DNA of 64,000 nucleotides, from contig NZ_LR215979.1 of the NCBI RefSeq assembly GCF_900683735.1, positions 2,542,001-2,606,000 of the forward strand, given 5' to 3'. Of the stretch, positions 54,070 through 63,387 are shown in pieces. The translations under genes and the position numbers were made by a program. This DNA comes from Fusobacterium ulcerans ATCC 49185 (GTDB lineage Bacteria > Fusobacteriota > Fusobacteriia > Fusobacteriales > Fusobacteriaceae). Positions within the stretch are counted from its first letter, which is position 1. Every line of letters begins with the position of its first letter. Below the pieces are notes generated by a model, which saw nothing but the letters and a program-made list of their open reading frames with translations, did no database searches and was not told the origin of the DNA.

Positions 54070-55467
54070 TTATTTTATAAATATACTTGCTATAAGAACT
54101 ACTGCCAATGCTGCTCCTGATCCAACAAATGAAATCATCGTTTTAGCCCAGAATTGATCTTTAATATCTTCCAAACCATACAACCCATTGAATACCCAGA
54201 ATCCACTGTCATTAAAATAACTAAATGCTACTCCTCCAGCACATGTAGACATTGCTGCAAGTACAGGACTGATTCCCAATTGTGCTAACAATGGAGCTGT
54301 TAAAGTGGCTGCTGTAGTTAGTGCTACTGTTGCTGACCCTAACGCTATTCTCATCAAAGCTGCAATTATAAATGGAATCAGTAGCCCAGGTATACCTATG
54401 TATATTACTGCATTTCCTAATGCATTTCCTATTCCTGATTCTCTTACTACAAATCCTAAAGATCCTCCAGCTCCAGTTATAAGCATTATCATTCCTGTAG
54501 ATTGAATAGCTTCTGCCATAGCATCATGGACTTCTTTTTTAGACATTTTAGCTCCAAGACCATAAATAGAAATTAATGTTCCTATTATTAAAGCAGTTAT
54601 TGGACTTCCAAATAATTCAACTGCTGTCATATAACTTCCTTTTAATCCTGCAAATTTAGTTATTGTATTTATAAAAATCAGTATTAATGGAACTACAACT
54701 GGTGCAAAAGATAATCCTACTGATGGTAGATTTTTAGCTTTATGAAGTTCTTCAATATTTTCTATCGATTTTAAATATTCTTTCTTAAAATCCATTCTTG
54801 TAAATTCATTTTCCCCACAAGCTGGATCATCTGATGGTACTTGATATATCTTAGTTCCCAACCATTTACAGTAAAGCATAGAAACTACATATACTGGAAT
54901 TGTACAAAGTATTCCTGCCATTATCATGACTCCAACATCTATTCCTAAAATACCTGCTACTGTTAGAGGTCCTGGTGTAGGTGGAACAAATACATGTGTC
55001 AGTTGTAATCCAGTTGCAAGTGCCAATCCTAATCCAACCACTGATTTTCCACTAAGTTTTGATAATGCTTTTGCTATTGGAGTTAAAATAACTAAAGCTG
55101 AATCTGAGAATACTGGTATAGATACTATATAACCTGTAAGACCTAATGCCCACTCCTCTTTATTTTTTCCAATCATCTTGATTACAGTAAATGCCATCTG
55201 CTCTGCTGCTCCTGATTTTTCAAGGATAATTCCCATCATAACCCCAAGTCCAATAATTATTCCTGTACTTCCCAATGTATTTCCAAAACCTGTAGTTATA
55301 CTTTTCATAACTACTGTAACTTCCATTCCTCCAATTAATCCTGTTACAATAGTTGCTATTATTAGTGCTATAAATGTATGTACTTTTGTTTTTAGTGATA
55401 GTGCTATCAATATACCTATTCCTATTGCTAGTCCAACAAGCATTTGTGTACTGCTTACTGCTTCCAT
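54070..55467 (-). CDS. GntP family permease, probable aldarate/gluconate-type transporter
   Basis: The protein of about 465 residues has around twelve membrane helices and GntP family motifs: GFGNTLGSTGIIIGLGVMMG, LEKSGAAEQMA, GYIVSIPVFSDSALVIL and THVFVPPTPGPLTVAGILG. GntP members import gluconate, glycerate or related acids with protons. Here the gene lies between the garR operon and a CdaR-like regulator, so the cargo is probably glucarate, galactarate or glycerate. ATG 55467 follows AGGAGGAAGG. It is 144 bp upstream of garR and may be partly co-transcribed. Confidence 0.9.
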   Translation of the reverse strand: MEAVSSTQMLVGLAIGIGILIALSLKTKVHTFIALIIATIVTGLIGGMEVTVVMKSITTGFGNTLGSTGIIIGLGVMMGIILEKSGAAEQMAFTVIKMIGKNKEEWALGLTGYIVSIPVFSDSALVILTPIAKALSKLSGKSVVGLGLALATGLQLTHVFVPPTPGPLTVAGILGIDVGVMIMAGILCTIPVYVVSMLYCKWLGTKIYQVPSDDPACGENEFTRMDFKKEYLKSIENIEELHKAKNLPSVGLSFAPVVVPLILIFINTITKFAGLKGSYMTAVELFGSPITALIIGTLISIYGLGAKMSKKEVHDAMAEAIQSTGMIMLITGAGGSLGFVVRESGIGNALGNAVIYIGIPGLLIPFIIAALMRIALGSATVALTTAATLTAPLLAQLGISPVLAAMSTCAGGVAFSYFNDSGFWVFNGLYGLEDIKDQFWAKTMISFVGSGAALAVVLIASIFIK

Positions 55468-55537
55468 CAACCTTCCTCCTTACAGTTTGTTTTATTTTTG
55501 ATTGATATAATGATACCATTTCTTTTTTTAATATTCT

Positions 55538-55553
55538 ATGTTACAGAAAACAT
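55538..55553. promoter_or_regulatory. Candidate operator ATGTT-N6-AACAT between gntP and cdaR-like genes
   Basis: ATGTTACAGAAAACAT has 5-bp inverted arms and nearly matches the site at 54044. It lies between the divergent gntP and regulator genes, where a shared activator would bind. Confidence 0.4.
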
Positions 55554-55667
55554 TATTTTAATATTTTTTTCATTATTTTTTGTTCTTTGTAATAAAAATA
55601 ATTTCTAATTATTCTCTTTTAATGATATAATTGAATATAAAATATGATTTATGAAAGGAGAAGAGAA

Positions 55668-56759
55668 ATGAATATATCAGTAAGTCTGGCAACTAATATT
55701 TTAAATAAAATGAAAGAAATAATACATCAGGATTTGAATTATATAGACAAGAGCGGTATTATTATTGCTAGTACAGACCCAAACAGAACTGGTACTTTTC
55801 ATGCTGCTGCTCTAAAATGTATAAAAGAAAAAGCTCCTATTATTATCAGCAGTGATGATGAATTTCAAGGAAGCAGAAAAGGAATAAATATGCCTATTTA
55901 TTTTAACAATGCTATCATAGGAGTTATTGGGATAACTGGAGATAAAAATGAGGTTGAAAAATATGGTGAAATTATAAGAATGATGACAGAAATTCTTATA
56001 AAAGAAGCTTGGATAAAAGATTCAGATATAAGAACAAAGGAAATTAATAGAACTTTTATTGAGCGTATTGTTTTAGGGTATGACTATGATTTTTTTCCTA
56101 CAGCAGATTTTACATTTCCATATGTTGTAATAGTTGGAAAACTTAATAAAAATAATAGTTTCTTAATGAATGATAAAATATATGATATTTTAAAAAATTC
56201 TCTTTCATACAACAAAAACAATGTTTATACTATATCAAGAAATGAAATTATCATTTTATATCATTTTCATAAAGATGAAGATATATCTAAAACAATATTC
56301 CAGCTTCAAGAAAAACTTTTGGAAAAAACAAAGCTGGATTTTAGATTTGGAATAGGAACAAAAGCTCTTGAATACAATGCTTTAAAAGATTCATATAAAG
56401 CTGCAAAAGAAATTTTAAATTTTATGATAAAATTTTCTTTAAAAAAACCAGTATCTGAATATGAAAAAATGGACCTTGAATTCATATTTTTAAATTTAAA
56501 AAAGTCAGATATTGATAATTTTACAAGTAAGATTCTAAAAAATTTCACTCCAAAAGAGATAGATGAATTTTCTATTCTAATGAATTCTTATGAAGAAAAT
56601 AATGGAAGCATACTTCACACTTCTGAAGATCTTTTTATGCATAAAAATACTCTTCAATATAAATTGAATAAAATAAAGCAGTTAAGTGGATATGATCCAA
56701 GACAGCTTAGAGATTTTATTGTTTTAAGTTTGGCCTTTAAACTTCAAAGAACTATTTAA
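55668..56759 (+). CDS. CdaR-like sugar diacid regulator
   Basis: The protein of about 363 residues has an N-terminal diacid-recognition domain (about 5-130) with LDY-type DLNYIDKSGIIIASTDP and PIYFNNAIIGVIGITGD, and a C-terminal PucR-type helix-turn-helix (LHTSEDLFMHKNTLQYKLNK, then GYDPRQLRDFIVLSLA). CdaR proteins activate glucarate, galactarate and glycerate genes when sugar diacids are present, matching the neighbours on both sides. ATG 55668 has AAAGGAG upstream inside the longer form. It is divergent from gntP and its end overlaps the next LysR gene by 8 bp in convergent orientation. Confidence 0.92.
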   Translation: MNISVSLATNILNKMKEIIHQDLNYIDKSGIIIASTDPNRTGTFHAAALKCIKEKAPIIISSDDEFQGSRKGINMPIYFNNAIIGVIGITGDKNEVEKYGEIIRMMTEILIKEAWIKDSDIRTKEINRTFIERIVLGYDYDFFPTADFTFPYVVIVGKLNKNNSFLMNDKIYDILKNSLSYNKNNVYTISRNEIIILYHFHKDEDISKTIFQLQEKLLEKTKLDFRFGIGTKALEYNALKDSYKAAKEILNFMIKFSLKKPVSEYEKMDLEFIFLNLKKSDIDNFTSKILKNFTPKEIDEFSILMNSYEENNGSILHTSEDLFMHKNTLQYKLNKIKQLSGYDPRQLRDFIVLSLAFKLQRTI

Positions 56760-57660
56760 TTTTATTTTTCCAATAGTCTTCTGCTAGTTTTATAAAGTTT
56801 TTTGCTGCCTTACTTAGATATGCTCCCTTTCTGTAAACAGTACATAGCTCCCATGAAGGAGATTCTGGAAGAGAGAAATAAACTATCCTGTCATTTATTT
56901 CTGCATATGTTTCAGAAATAAATGTACATGCTAAATGACTTGAAGCCATTTGATACAGAGTCCTGCTGCTCTTTGTTTCAAATAATATATTTGGAACAAA
57001 TCCAGCCTTTTCAAAAAGTGGGTCTATTATTTCTCTCATTGTTGTATTTTTAGACAGCAAAACAAAAGTATCGTTTTTAAATAATTTTAGATCTATTCTC
57101 TGAATATTTTTTCCTCTAATCGATTTAGCCAATGGATGAATAGATGGAACAGCCATTATTATATTTTCTTCAAGGATAGGAATGTATGTATTATTTCCTG
57201 TCCTTTGTTCTTCTGACAAAGTCATAAATCCAATATCCAACTGCCCATTCTCTATCATTTTCTCCTGCATTTTTACATTCATCTCTACAGGTTCTACAGA
57301 TATATTTGGGAACATCTCGTAAAATCTAGGATATACAGAAGCAAACATTGATATTCCTCTTTCAGGAGTAAGTCCTATTCTCAAATTTCCTTTATGTTTT
57401 TCCAATAAATCATTTATTTGATTGTAAGTTTCTTTTTTTATATTTAATATCTTTTCAGCATTTTGAATATATATTTCTCCTATTTCAGTAAGTTTCCAAT
57501 TAGTTCGAGAGCGATAAAACAACTGACTCCCAATCTCTTTTTCTAACTTTAAAAGCTGCTGATTTAATGCTGATTGAGTAATATACATTTTCTCCGCTGC
57601 CTTTGTTATATTTCGTTCCTCAGCTATTTTTACTATATATTCCAATTGTTTTAGTTCCAT
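56752..57660 (-). CDS. LysR family transcriptional regulator next to garD
   Basis: The 302-residue protein starts MELKQLEYIVKIAEERNI with the helix-turn-helix AAEKMYITQSALNQQLLKLE at about 21-40 and a LysR substrate-binding domain. It is divergent from garD, so garD and itself are likely targets. GGAGG precedes the ATG. A CTCTTAA/TTAAGAG inverted repeat lies 14-32 bp upstream of its start. Having both a CdaR-like and a LysR regulator on one aldarate cluster suggests two inputs. Confidence 0.92.
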   Translation of the reverse strand: MELKQLEYIVKIAEERNITKAAEKMYITQSALNQQLLKLEKEIGSQLFYRSRTNWKLTEIGEIYIQNAEKILNIKKETYNQINDLLEKHKGNLRIGLTPERGISMFASVYPRFYEMFPNISVEPVEMNVKMQEKMIENGQLDIGFMTLSEEQRTGNNTYIPILEENIIMAVPSIHPLAKSIRGKNIQRIDLKLFKNDTFVLLSKNTTMREIIDPLFEKAGFVPNILFETKSSRTLYQMASSHLACTFISETYAEINDRIVYFSLPESPSWELCTVYRKGAYLSKAAKNFIKLAEDYWKNKIK

Positions 57661-57673
57661 CTTTCCTCCACTA

Positions 57674-57740
57674 CTCTTAAAAAAATTAAGAGAAATCTAA
57701 TTATAATGAATTTGACTTATTTGTAATTATTTTATACACT
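57674..57740. promoter_or_regulatory. garD promoter and palindrome in the LysR/garD divergent region
   Basis: TTGACT (57712-57717) and TACACT (57735-57740) are 17 bp apart and point to garD. The perfect repeat CTCTTAA-N5-TTAAGAG (57674-57692) sits near the LysR start and may be an autoregulatory site or a leader hairpin. Confidence 0.55.
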
Positions 57741-57786
57741 AAAATCAATAAGAATACAAGTAATAATTAAAAAAGGAGTTGTTTTC

Positions 57787-59304
57787 ATGGGTAAAAATTT
57801 ATACATTAAAGTCAATGAAAAAGATAATGTAGCAATTGCAGTTGATAAAATATCAGCTGGTACGGAAATCATGAATGGAATATTTACAGCAGAAGAAATT
57901 CCACAAGGACATAAAATAGCCCTATGTGATATTCCAAAAGATTCTCCTGTTATCCGTTATGGTGTAGAATTGGGATATGCCATCATCAATATAAAAAAAG
58001 GAGCTTGGATTAATGAACATATGCTGAAACTTCCTATCCCTCCAGCTTTAAATGAAATGAAGTTTGGAACAAATATTGTAACTTCTCTTCCTAAAGCTCC
58101 TATAAGAACTTTTGAAGGATATCGTAATCCTAATGGAGGATATGCTGGTACTAGAAATATTTTAGGAATAAGTACAACTGTTCAATGTGTCACTGGAGTA
58201 TTAAATGTTGCTGTAAAAAAAATTAAAGATGAACTTTTACCAAAATATCCTAATGTAGATGATGTAATCCCTATCAACCATGCTTATGGCTGTGGAGTTG
58301 CTATTAATGCTCCTGAGGCTGTTATCCCTATCCGTGCACTGCGTAACCTTGCTAAACATCCAAACTTTGGTGGTGAACTTATGGTTATAGCTCTAGGATG
58401 TGAAAAATTAACAGTTGAAATGCTGATTGATGAAGCTGATATTTCTCCTGAAAATGTAATCACACTTCAAGAAATTAAAGGTTTTAATGCAATGATAGAT
58501 GCTATTATGAATATGGCAGATAAAAAGTTGGCTCATTTAAATGCAAGAAAAAGAGAAACTCTTCCTTTGTCTGAGCTCCTTGTTGGAATGCAGTGTGGTG
58601 GAAGTGACGCCTTTTCTGGAGTAACTGCTAACCCAAGTGCTGGATATGCTGCCGACATGTTAGTTGAAGGTGGAGCTACTGTTATGTTTTCAGAGGTAAC
58701 AGAAGTCCGTGATGGAGTACATATGATTGCAGAACGTTGTATCAATGAAGATGTAATGAAAAAATTAGCTTCTGAAATGAAATGGTATGATAGTTATCTT
58801 GAAAATGGACAAGTGGACAGAAGTGCCAACCCTACTCCTGGAAATAAGAAGGGAGGGCTTTCAAATATAGTTGAAAAAGCTATGGGTTCTATTGCAAAGT
58901 CTGGTAGCTCTCCAATAGTTGAAGTATTATCTCCTGCTGAAACTCCTACTAAAAAAGGATTGATATATGCTGCCACTCCTGCAAGTGATATTGTATGCGG
59001 ACCTTGTCAGCTGGCTTCTGGAATTGGACTTCAGGTATTTATGACAGGAAGAGGTACTCCATATGGACTGGCTCTTGCACCTGTTATCAAAGTGTGTTCA
59101 AGAAATGATATGAAAGATATGTGGAGTGATCTGATAGATGTAAGTGCAGGACCTATTGCTGCTGGAGATGTCACTATTAAAGATATAGGTACAGATATTT
59201 TTAATATGATAATTGATGTTGCAAGTGGTAGAAAACAACCTTGGGCTGAGAAATACAAACTTCATAATGACTTCTGTATTTTCAATCCAGCACCAATCAC
59301 ATAA
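57787..59304 (+). CDS. garD: Galactarate dehydratase (UxaA family)
   Basis: The 505-residue protein has an N-terminal SAF-like domain (about 1-90) and the UxaA/GarD core: FEGYRNPNGGYAGTRNILG near 110-130, then INHAYGCGVAINAP, VIALGCEKL, LLVGMQCGGSDAFSGVTANP and a C-terminal VCGPCQLASGIGLQVFMTGRG. The length is close to E. coli GarD. It dehydrates galactarate to 5-dehydro-4-deoxyglucarate, using iron or calcium, and feeds the same intermediate as GudD. An altronate dehydratase role is possible, but no uxa genes are nearby. AAAGGAG lies before the ATG. Confidence 0.9.
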   Translation: MGKNLYIKVNEKDNVAIAVDKISAGTEIMNGIFTAEEIPQGHKIALCDIPKDSPVIRYGVELGYAIINIKKGAWINEHMLKLPIPPALNEMKFGTNIVTSLPKAPIRTFEGYRNPNGGYAGTRNILGISTTVQCVTGVLNVAVKKIKDELLPKYPNVDDVIPINHAYGCGVAINAPEAVIPIRALRNLAKHPNFGGELMVIALGCEKLTVEMLIDEADISPENVITLQEIKGFNAMIDAIMNMADKKLAHLNARKRETLPLSELLVGMQCGGSDAFSGVTANPSAGYAADMLVEGGATVMFSEVTEVRDGVHMIAERCINEDVMKKLASEMKWYDSYLENGQVDRSANPTPGNKKGGLSNIVEKAMGSIAKSGSSPIVEVLSPAETPTKKGLIYAATPASDIVCGPCQLASGIGLQVFMTGRGTPYGLALAPVIKVCSRNDMKDMWSDLIDVSAGPIAAGDVTIKDIGTDIFNMIIDVASGRKQPWAEKYKLHNDFCIFNPAPIT

Positions 59305-59404
59305 TTTTATATGATAACAAAAAAGAAGTTGATTTATTAAATTGAAATACAGTCTTTGAAATTTTCCAGTAGAAATATTTATTATTAATTTTGCTCATAA
59401 AACT

Positions 59405-59445
59405 AAAAATGGTGAACTCGTTTCACTCAGACAGCACCATTTTTT
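59405..59445. terminator. Bidirectional terminator between garD and ispA
   Basis: AAAAATGGTG (59405-59414) pairs perfectly with CACCATTTTT (59435-59444) across a 20-base loop, with T and A runs built into the arms. Confidence 0.85.
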
Positions 59446-59536
59446 AAGTTTTACTTGCTTCATCAATTACATAAATTCTTCTAATTTCCAAATTTCAAAA
59501 ACTTATTTACTTTTAATCAACTTCTTTTTATTTTAA

Positions 59537-60424
59537 TTATTTATTTCTATTTCCAATATAATCAGCTAACTCTAAAAGAATATTGCTTTTTTCTACACCA
59601 AACTTTTCTGCAACAATTATCTTAGCCTCAGCTATTGTTTCTTTTAAAAGAGCTTTGCTTTCTGCCATTCCTATCAATGCAGGATATGTTGATTTTCCAA
59701 GCTCAATATCGCTGCCTACTGGCTTTCCAAGAGTAGAGAAATCTCCTTCAATATCAAGAATATCATCTTTTATTTGAAATGCAAGCCCTATAAGATCAGC
59801 AAATTTTATAAGAACTTCTCTTTCTTCCTCATCTGCATCTCCTATTATGCAAGCTAATTCTACAGGAAGTTTAATTAATTTCCCTGTTTTATTAGAGTGC
59901 ATATACTTAAGAGTCTCTAAATCTATTTTTTTACCTTCACTTGCTATATCTACTATCTGTCCACCAATCATACCATTTATACCTGCATAGCTTGATGTCA
60001 ATCTAACTATTTCAACTATTTTTTCAGCTGGAAGATGTTTATTTTTTTCTGTAAGTATATAAAAGGCATGTGTTAAAAGAGCATCTCCTATTAATATTCC
60101 CTCTGCCTCTCCAAATTTCTTATGAGTAGTAAGTTTTCCTCTTCTGTAGTCATCATTATCAAGAGCTGGAAGGTCATCATGTACCAATGAATATGAATGT
60201 ATCATTTCAATAGCAGCAGCTGAAGCTGTTCCCATTCCTTTTTCACATTCAAGTATATCCAGTATCATAAAAAGTAAGATAGGTCTTAATCTTTTTCCAC
60301 CATTTAAAACTGCATATTTCATTCCTTCAGCTATAACTTCTGGATAGTTAAGCTCTCCTAGATATGTGTCCATACTTGATTCTATTAATTTTTTATTACT
60401 GTCTAAATAATTCTTAAAAAACAT
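59537..60424 (-). CDS. ispA: Polyprenyl (farnesyl/geranylgeranyl) diphosphate synthase
   Basis: The 295-residue protein has the first Asp-rich motif in LVHDDLPALDNDDYRRG, the second in QIKDDILDIEGD, and NGGKRLRPILLFMI near the start. It makes short-chain prenyl diphosphates for quinones, undecaprenol or other isoprenoids. AGGAGG overlaps the end of xseB, and its ATG is 1 bp after the xseB stop. It is the last gene of the prfA-ispA cluster; pairing with xseB is common in bacteria. Confidence 0.94.
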   Translation of the reverse strand: MFFKNYLDSNKKLIESSMDTYLGELNYPEVIAEGMKYAVLNGGKRLRPILLFMILDILECEKGMGTASAAAIEMIHSYSLVHDDLPALDNDDYRRGKLTTHKKFGEAEGILIGDALLTHAFYILTEKNKHLPAEKIVEIVRLTSSYAGINGMIGGQIVDIASEGKKIDLETLKYMHSNKTGKLIKLPVELACIIGDADEEEREVLIKFADLIGLAFQIKDDILDIEGDFSTLGKPVGSDIELGKSTYPALIGMAESKALLKETIAEAKIIVAEKFGVEKSNILLELADYIGNRNK

Positions 60425-60425
60425 C

Positions 60426-60644
60426 TTAGACCTCCTCAGTTAGAATATTACCACTATCTTCTGTTACTTTTAAAATCTTTCCTTCTGCTTTATTTAATAA
60501 ATCTGAGGATTTTTTTAAAAGCTTCATAGCATTTTCATATTCTTTTATAGACTCAGTCAGTGTAAGTTCTCCATTTTCCAGCTTTTCTATTATTTCATCT
60601 ACTTCCAAAAGATTATCTTCAAAACTTCCACTTCTCTTTACCAT
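60426..60644 (-). CDS. xseB: Exodeoxyribonuclease VII small subunit
   Basis: The 72-residue helical protein has the XseB pattern FEDNLLEVDEIIEKLENGEL followed by TLTESIKEYENAMKLLKKSS. It joins XseA in the exonuclease VII complex that degrades single-stranded DNA. The length is normal. xseA is not in the window. It is 30 bp after rsmD and nearly abuts ispA. Confidence 0.93.
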   Translation of the reverse strand: MVKRSGSFEDNLLEVDEIIEKLENGELTLTESIKEYENAMKLLKKSSDLLNKAEGKILKVTEDSGNILTEEV

Positions 60645-60674
60645 CTTATCACCCCAGAAATTTTATAATTAAAA

Positions 60675-61223
60675 CTATCTTGTATAAAAAGTTATACATT
60701 TTTTACCATATTTTCTTTCATCTGCTTTTTTGAACTCTCCAATTTCATCTTCCAGTTCTTCAAAAACATGATGTTCACTGATAATAAGTCCACCATCTGC
60801 AAGTATCCTATTTTTTTCTATTGCTTTTATTACTCTAGTACATATTTCTTCTTTGTAAGGAGGATCCATGAATATTATATCAAATTTTTCCCCTTTTCTC
60901 CCTAAGATTTCAATAGCTCTCAAAGCATCATTTTTATATGCTCTGCATCTATCTTCATATCCCAAAGTATTAACATTTTCTATTATATATTTTAAAGCTT
61001 CGGTGTCCTTCTCTATCATTACTGCTCTTTTTGCCCCTCTGCTCAAAGCCTCAAGAGATATGCTCCCACTTCCACTGAAAAGATCTAAAAATACACTGTC
61101 AGGTACATATGGCGCTATGATAGAAAAAAGAGATTCTTTCATGCTTCCTAAAGTAGGTCTTGTATCTGTTCCTTTCCTGCTCTTTATTCTCTTGTTTTTT
61201 GCATCTCCTGCAATTATTTTCAT
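60675..61223 (-). CDS. rsmD: 16S rRNA (guanine(966)-N(2))-methyltransferase RsmD
   Basis: The 182-residue Rossmann methyltransferase starts MKIIAGDAKNKRIKSRKG and has RPTLGSMKESLFSI, the SAM motif FLDLFSGSGSISLEALSRGA and the catalytic DPPY in FDIIFMDPPYKEE. It methylates G966 of 16S rRNA. It is 12 bp after queA in the same transcript. Confidence 0.95.
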   Translation of the reverse strand: MKIIAGDAKNKRIKSRKGTDTRPTLGSMKESLFSIIAPYVPDSVFLDLFSGSGSISLEALSRGAKRAVMIEKDTEALKYIIENVNTLGYEDRCRAYKNDALRAIEILGRKGEKFDIIFMDPPYKEEICTRVIKAIEKNRILADGGLIISEHHVFEELEDEIGEFKKADERKYGKKCITFYTR

Positions 61224-61235
61224 CTATATCAACTC

Positions 61236-62267
61236 CTAATAGATAAACATAGCATCTCCAAAACTAAAGAAATGATATTCCTCTTTTACAGCTATATCAT
61301 ATACTTTCAGCATAAATTCTCTTGATGAAAGTGCTGAAACAAGCATAAGAAGCGTCGACTTAGGAAGATGGAAATTAGTAATAAGTGCATCTATCACTTT
61401 AAATTCAAAACCAGGATAAATGAATATTTCTGTACTTCCTTTCAGTGCCTTTACTAATCCATTTTCATCTACAGCAGATTCCAAAGCTCTTGTACTGGTA
61501 GTTCCTACTGAGATTATTCTTTTCCCATTTTTCTTTCCTTCATTGATTATGTCAGCTGCTTCCTGAGGTATTTCATATACTTCTTCATGCATCTTATGTT
61601 CCAATACATTTTCAGTTTGTACAGGTCTGAATGTTCCTAACCCTACCTCTAAAAATATATCTACTATCTTTATCCCTTTTTTTTCTATTTTTTCTAAAAG
61701 CTCTTTTGTAAAATGAAGTCCAGCAGTAGGTGCTGCAACAGATTCTCCTTTGATAGCATAAACAGTCTGATATCTGTCTTTCTCTTTCAAAGCTTCCACA
61801 ATATATGGAGGAAGAGGCATTTTTCCCAATCTATCCAAAACTTCTTCAAAAGCTCCCTCATATGTAAATTTTATAATTCTGTTTCCATCATCTTTTATTT
61901 CTAAAAGCTCTCCTATCAGCTCATTTCCATGACCAATAAAAAGCTTCTGTCCTACTTTTAACTTTTTAGCTGGCTTTAAAAGACATTCCCAAGTATCAAG
62001 ATCTATTCTTTTAATAAGAAGTATCTCCAATACCCCTCCTGTTTCTTTATTTCCAAAAAGTCTTGCTGGGATAACTTTTGTAGAATTTCTTACTAATATA
62101 TCCCCTTCATTCAGATAATCTATTATATCATAAAATCTTTTATGTTCTATACTCTCATTTTTTCTATTTACCAGCATAAGTCTTGCATGATCTCTAGGTT
62201 CTCTAGGCTGCTGACCAATCAATTTCTCTGGCAGATGATAATCATAATCACTTAATAATGTAGACAC
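61236..62267 (-). CDS. queA: S-adenosylmethionine:tRNA ribosyltransferase-isomerase QueA
   Basis: The 343-residue protein has [20 protein letters not shown] at the start, [25 protein letters not shown] and [17 protein letters not shown], all QueA landmarks. It builds epoxyqueuosine on tRNA using the ribosyl group of SAM. The start is a GTG that shares one base with the prmC stop (TAGTG), giving tight coupling. Confidence 0.97.
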   Translation of the reverse strand: MSTLLSDYDYHLPEKLIGQQPREPRDHARLMLVNRKNESIEHKRFYDIIDYLNEGDILVRNSTKVIPARLFGNKETGGVLEILLIKRIDLDTWECLLKPAKKLKVGQKLFIGHGNELIGELLEIKDDGNRIIKFTYEGAFEEVLDRLGKMPLPPYIVEALKEKDRYQTVYAIKGESVAAPTAGLHFTKELLEKIEKKGIKIVDIFLEVGLGTFRPVQTENVLEHKMHEEVYEIPQEAADIINEGKKNGKRIISVGTTSTRALESAVDENGLVKALKGSTEIFIYPGFEFKVIDALITNFHLPKSTLLMLVSALSSREFMLKVYDIAVKEEYHFFSFGDAMFIY

Positions 62268-63385
62268 TATTTGTCACCACTCTTCTTTCCAATCACTACT
62301 CTATCTATTCCTCCATAGTCTTTCACTATAGAAAGAATATCAAATCCATTTTCTTCCATTAATTCCTTAACAACTTCAGCTTGATTGTATCCAACTTCAA
62401 AAGCTAAAAATCCACCCTTATTCAAATAGTCAGAAGCCTCTTTTGAGATTTTAGAATAAAAATAATATCCATTTCCATTATCTGTGAGAGCTGATGAAGG
62501 TTCATAATTCAGCACTTCTGGCATTAATTCATTATATTCTTCCAAAGGTATATAAGGAGGATTTGAAACTATAAGATCAAATTTCATATCTTTAAAAGAT
62601 GAAAATACATCTGATTTTACAAATTTCACATTCTCAGCTTTATTCAATTCTCCATTTGCTTTAGCTACTTCTAAAGCCCCCTCACTTATATCAGCTCCAG
62701 TTATATCACTATGGACACATTCTTTTCCAAGGGATATTGCTATTGCTCCACTTCCAGTACCTATGTCAAGAACCTTAGGGGCTTCTAGCTCATTTAAAAT
62801 AAACTTACATTGTTCCACTAATATTTCTGTATCACTTCTAGGTATCAAAACTCTTTCATCTACTTTAAATGGATATCCATAAAACTCCCATTCTCCCAAA
62901 AGATATTGAAGAGGTTTTCTGTTTTTACCTCTAAGTTTTAAATACTCTCTTATTTTCTCTTTGTTTTCTTCTTCTATTTTTTTGTTAAAATTTAAAGTTA
63001 ATGTCAGCCTGTTTACCCCTAATATATGAGCAAATATATATTCTGCATCCAGCTTTGGGCTAGCTACCCCATATTTTTTTAGATATTCTGCTGATTTATT
63101 AAGAAGCTCTAAATTTTCATCTCTGTAACTTACAGTTTCAACTTTGATATCTTTACTTTTTAAAAGTTCATCAAATCCTATTCTTTTTCTAGCCATTTCT
63201 TTAAGATATGTTTTTACTTTTTCTTTCTGCTCAGAAGAAAGCTCCATATCAAAATAAGCATACAGTGTTATCCTATCCAGCTTTAAAACATTAGATATAA
63301 CCTTTTCACTTTCCAGACGCGGTTTTGAAAAAGAGTATTTTTGCAAATACTCTTTTGAAAAATTCAATATCTCAAGTAAATTCAT
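62267..63385 (-). CDS. prmC: Release factor glutamine methyltransferase PrmC with duplicated N-terminal domain
   Basis: The 372-residue protein ends in a normal PrmC catalytic domain: [12 protein letters not shown], the SAM motif [16 protein letters not shown] and the catalytic VSNPPYIP. It is about 90 residues longer than usual PrmC because the helical N-terminal domain occurs twice. Residues about 2-68 ([20 protein letters not shown]) and about 92-160 ([20 protein letters not shown]) align, each with a following L.R.TL and a similar helix. PrmC methylates the Gln of the GGQ motif of release factors. It starts 2 bp after prfA, its substrate gene. Confidence 0.95.
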   Translation of the reverse strand: MNLLEILNFSKEYLQKYSFSKPRLESEKVISNVLKLDRITLYAYFDMELSSEQKEKVKTYLKEMARKRIGFDELLKSKDIKVETVSYRDENLELLNKSAEYLKKYGVASPKLDAEYIFAHILGVNRLTLTLNFNKKIEEENKEKIREYLKLRGKNRKPLQYLLGEWEFYGYPFKVDERVLIPRSDTEILVEQCKFILNELEAPKVLDIGTGSGAIAISLGKECVHSDITGADISEGALEVAKANGELNKAENVKFVKSDVFSSFKDMKFDLIVSNPPYIPLEEYNELMPEVLNYEPSSALTDNGNGYYFYSKISKEASDYLNKGGFLAFEVGYNQAEVVKELMEENGFDILSIVKDYGGIDRVVIGKKSGDK

Positions 63386-63387
63386 AA

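Noticed and set aside
55178-55519. Open frames on both strands around the gntP start
   Set aside because: The GntP frame carries all family motifs and a strong AGGAGG site; the others are out-of-frame shadows.
62267-63385. PrmC length caused by a wrong start or a fusion
   Set aside because: The N-terminal extra part aligns with the adjacent N-domain of the same protein, and the start lies 2 bp after prfA, so a domain duplication is the better reading.
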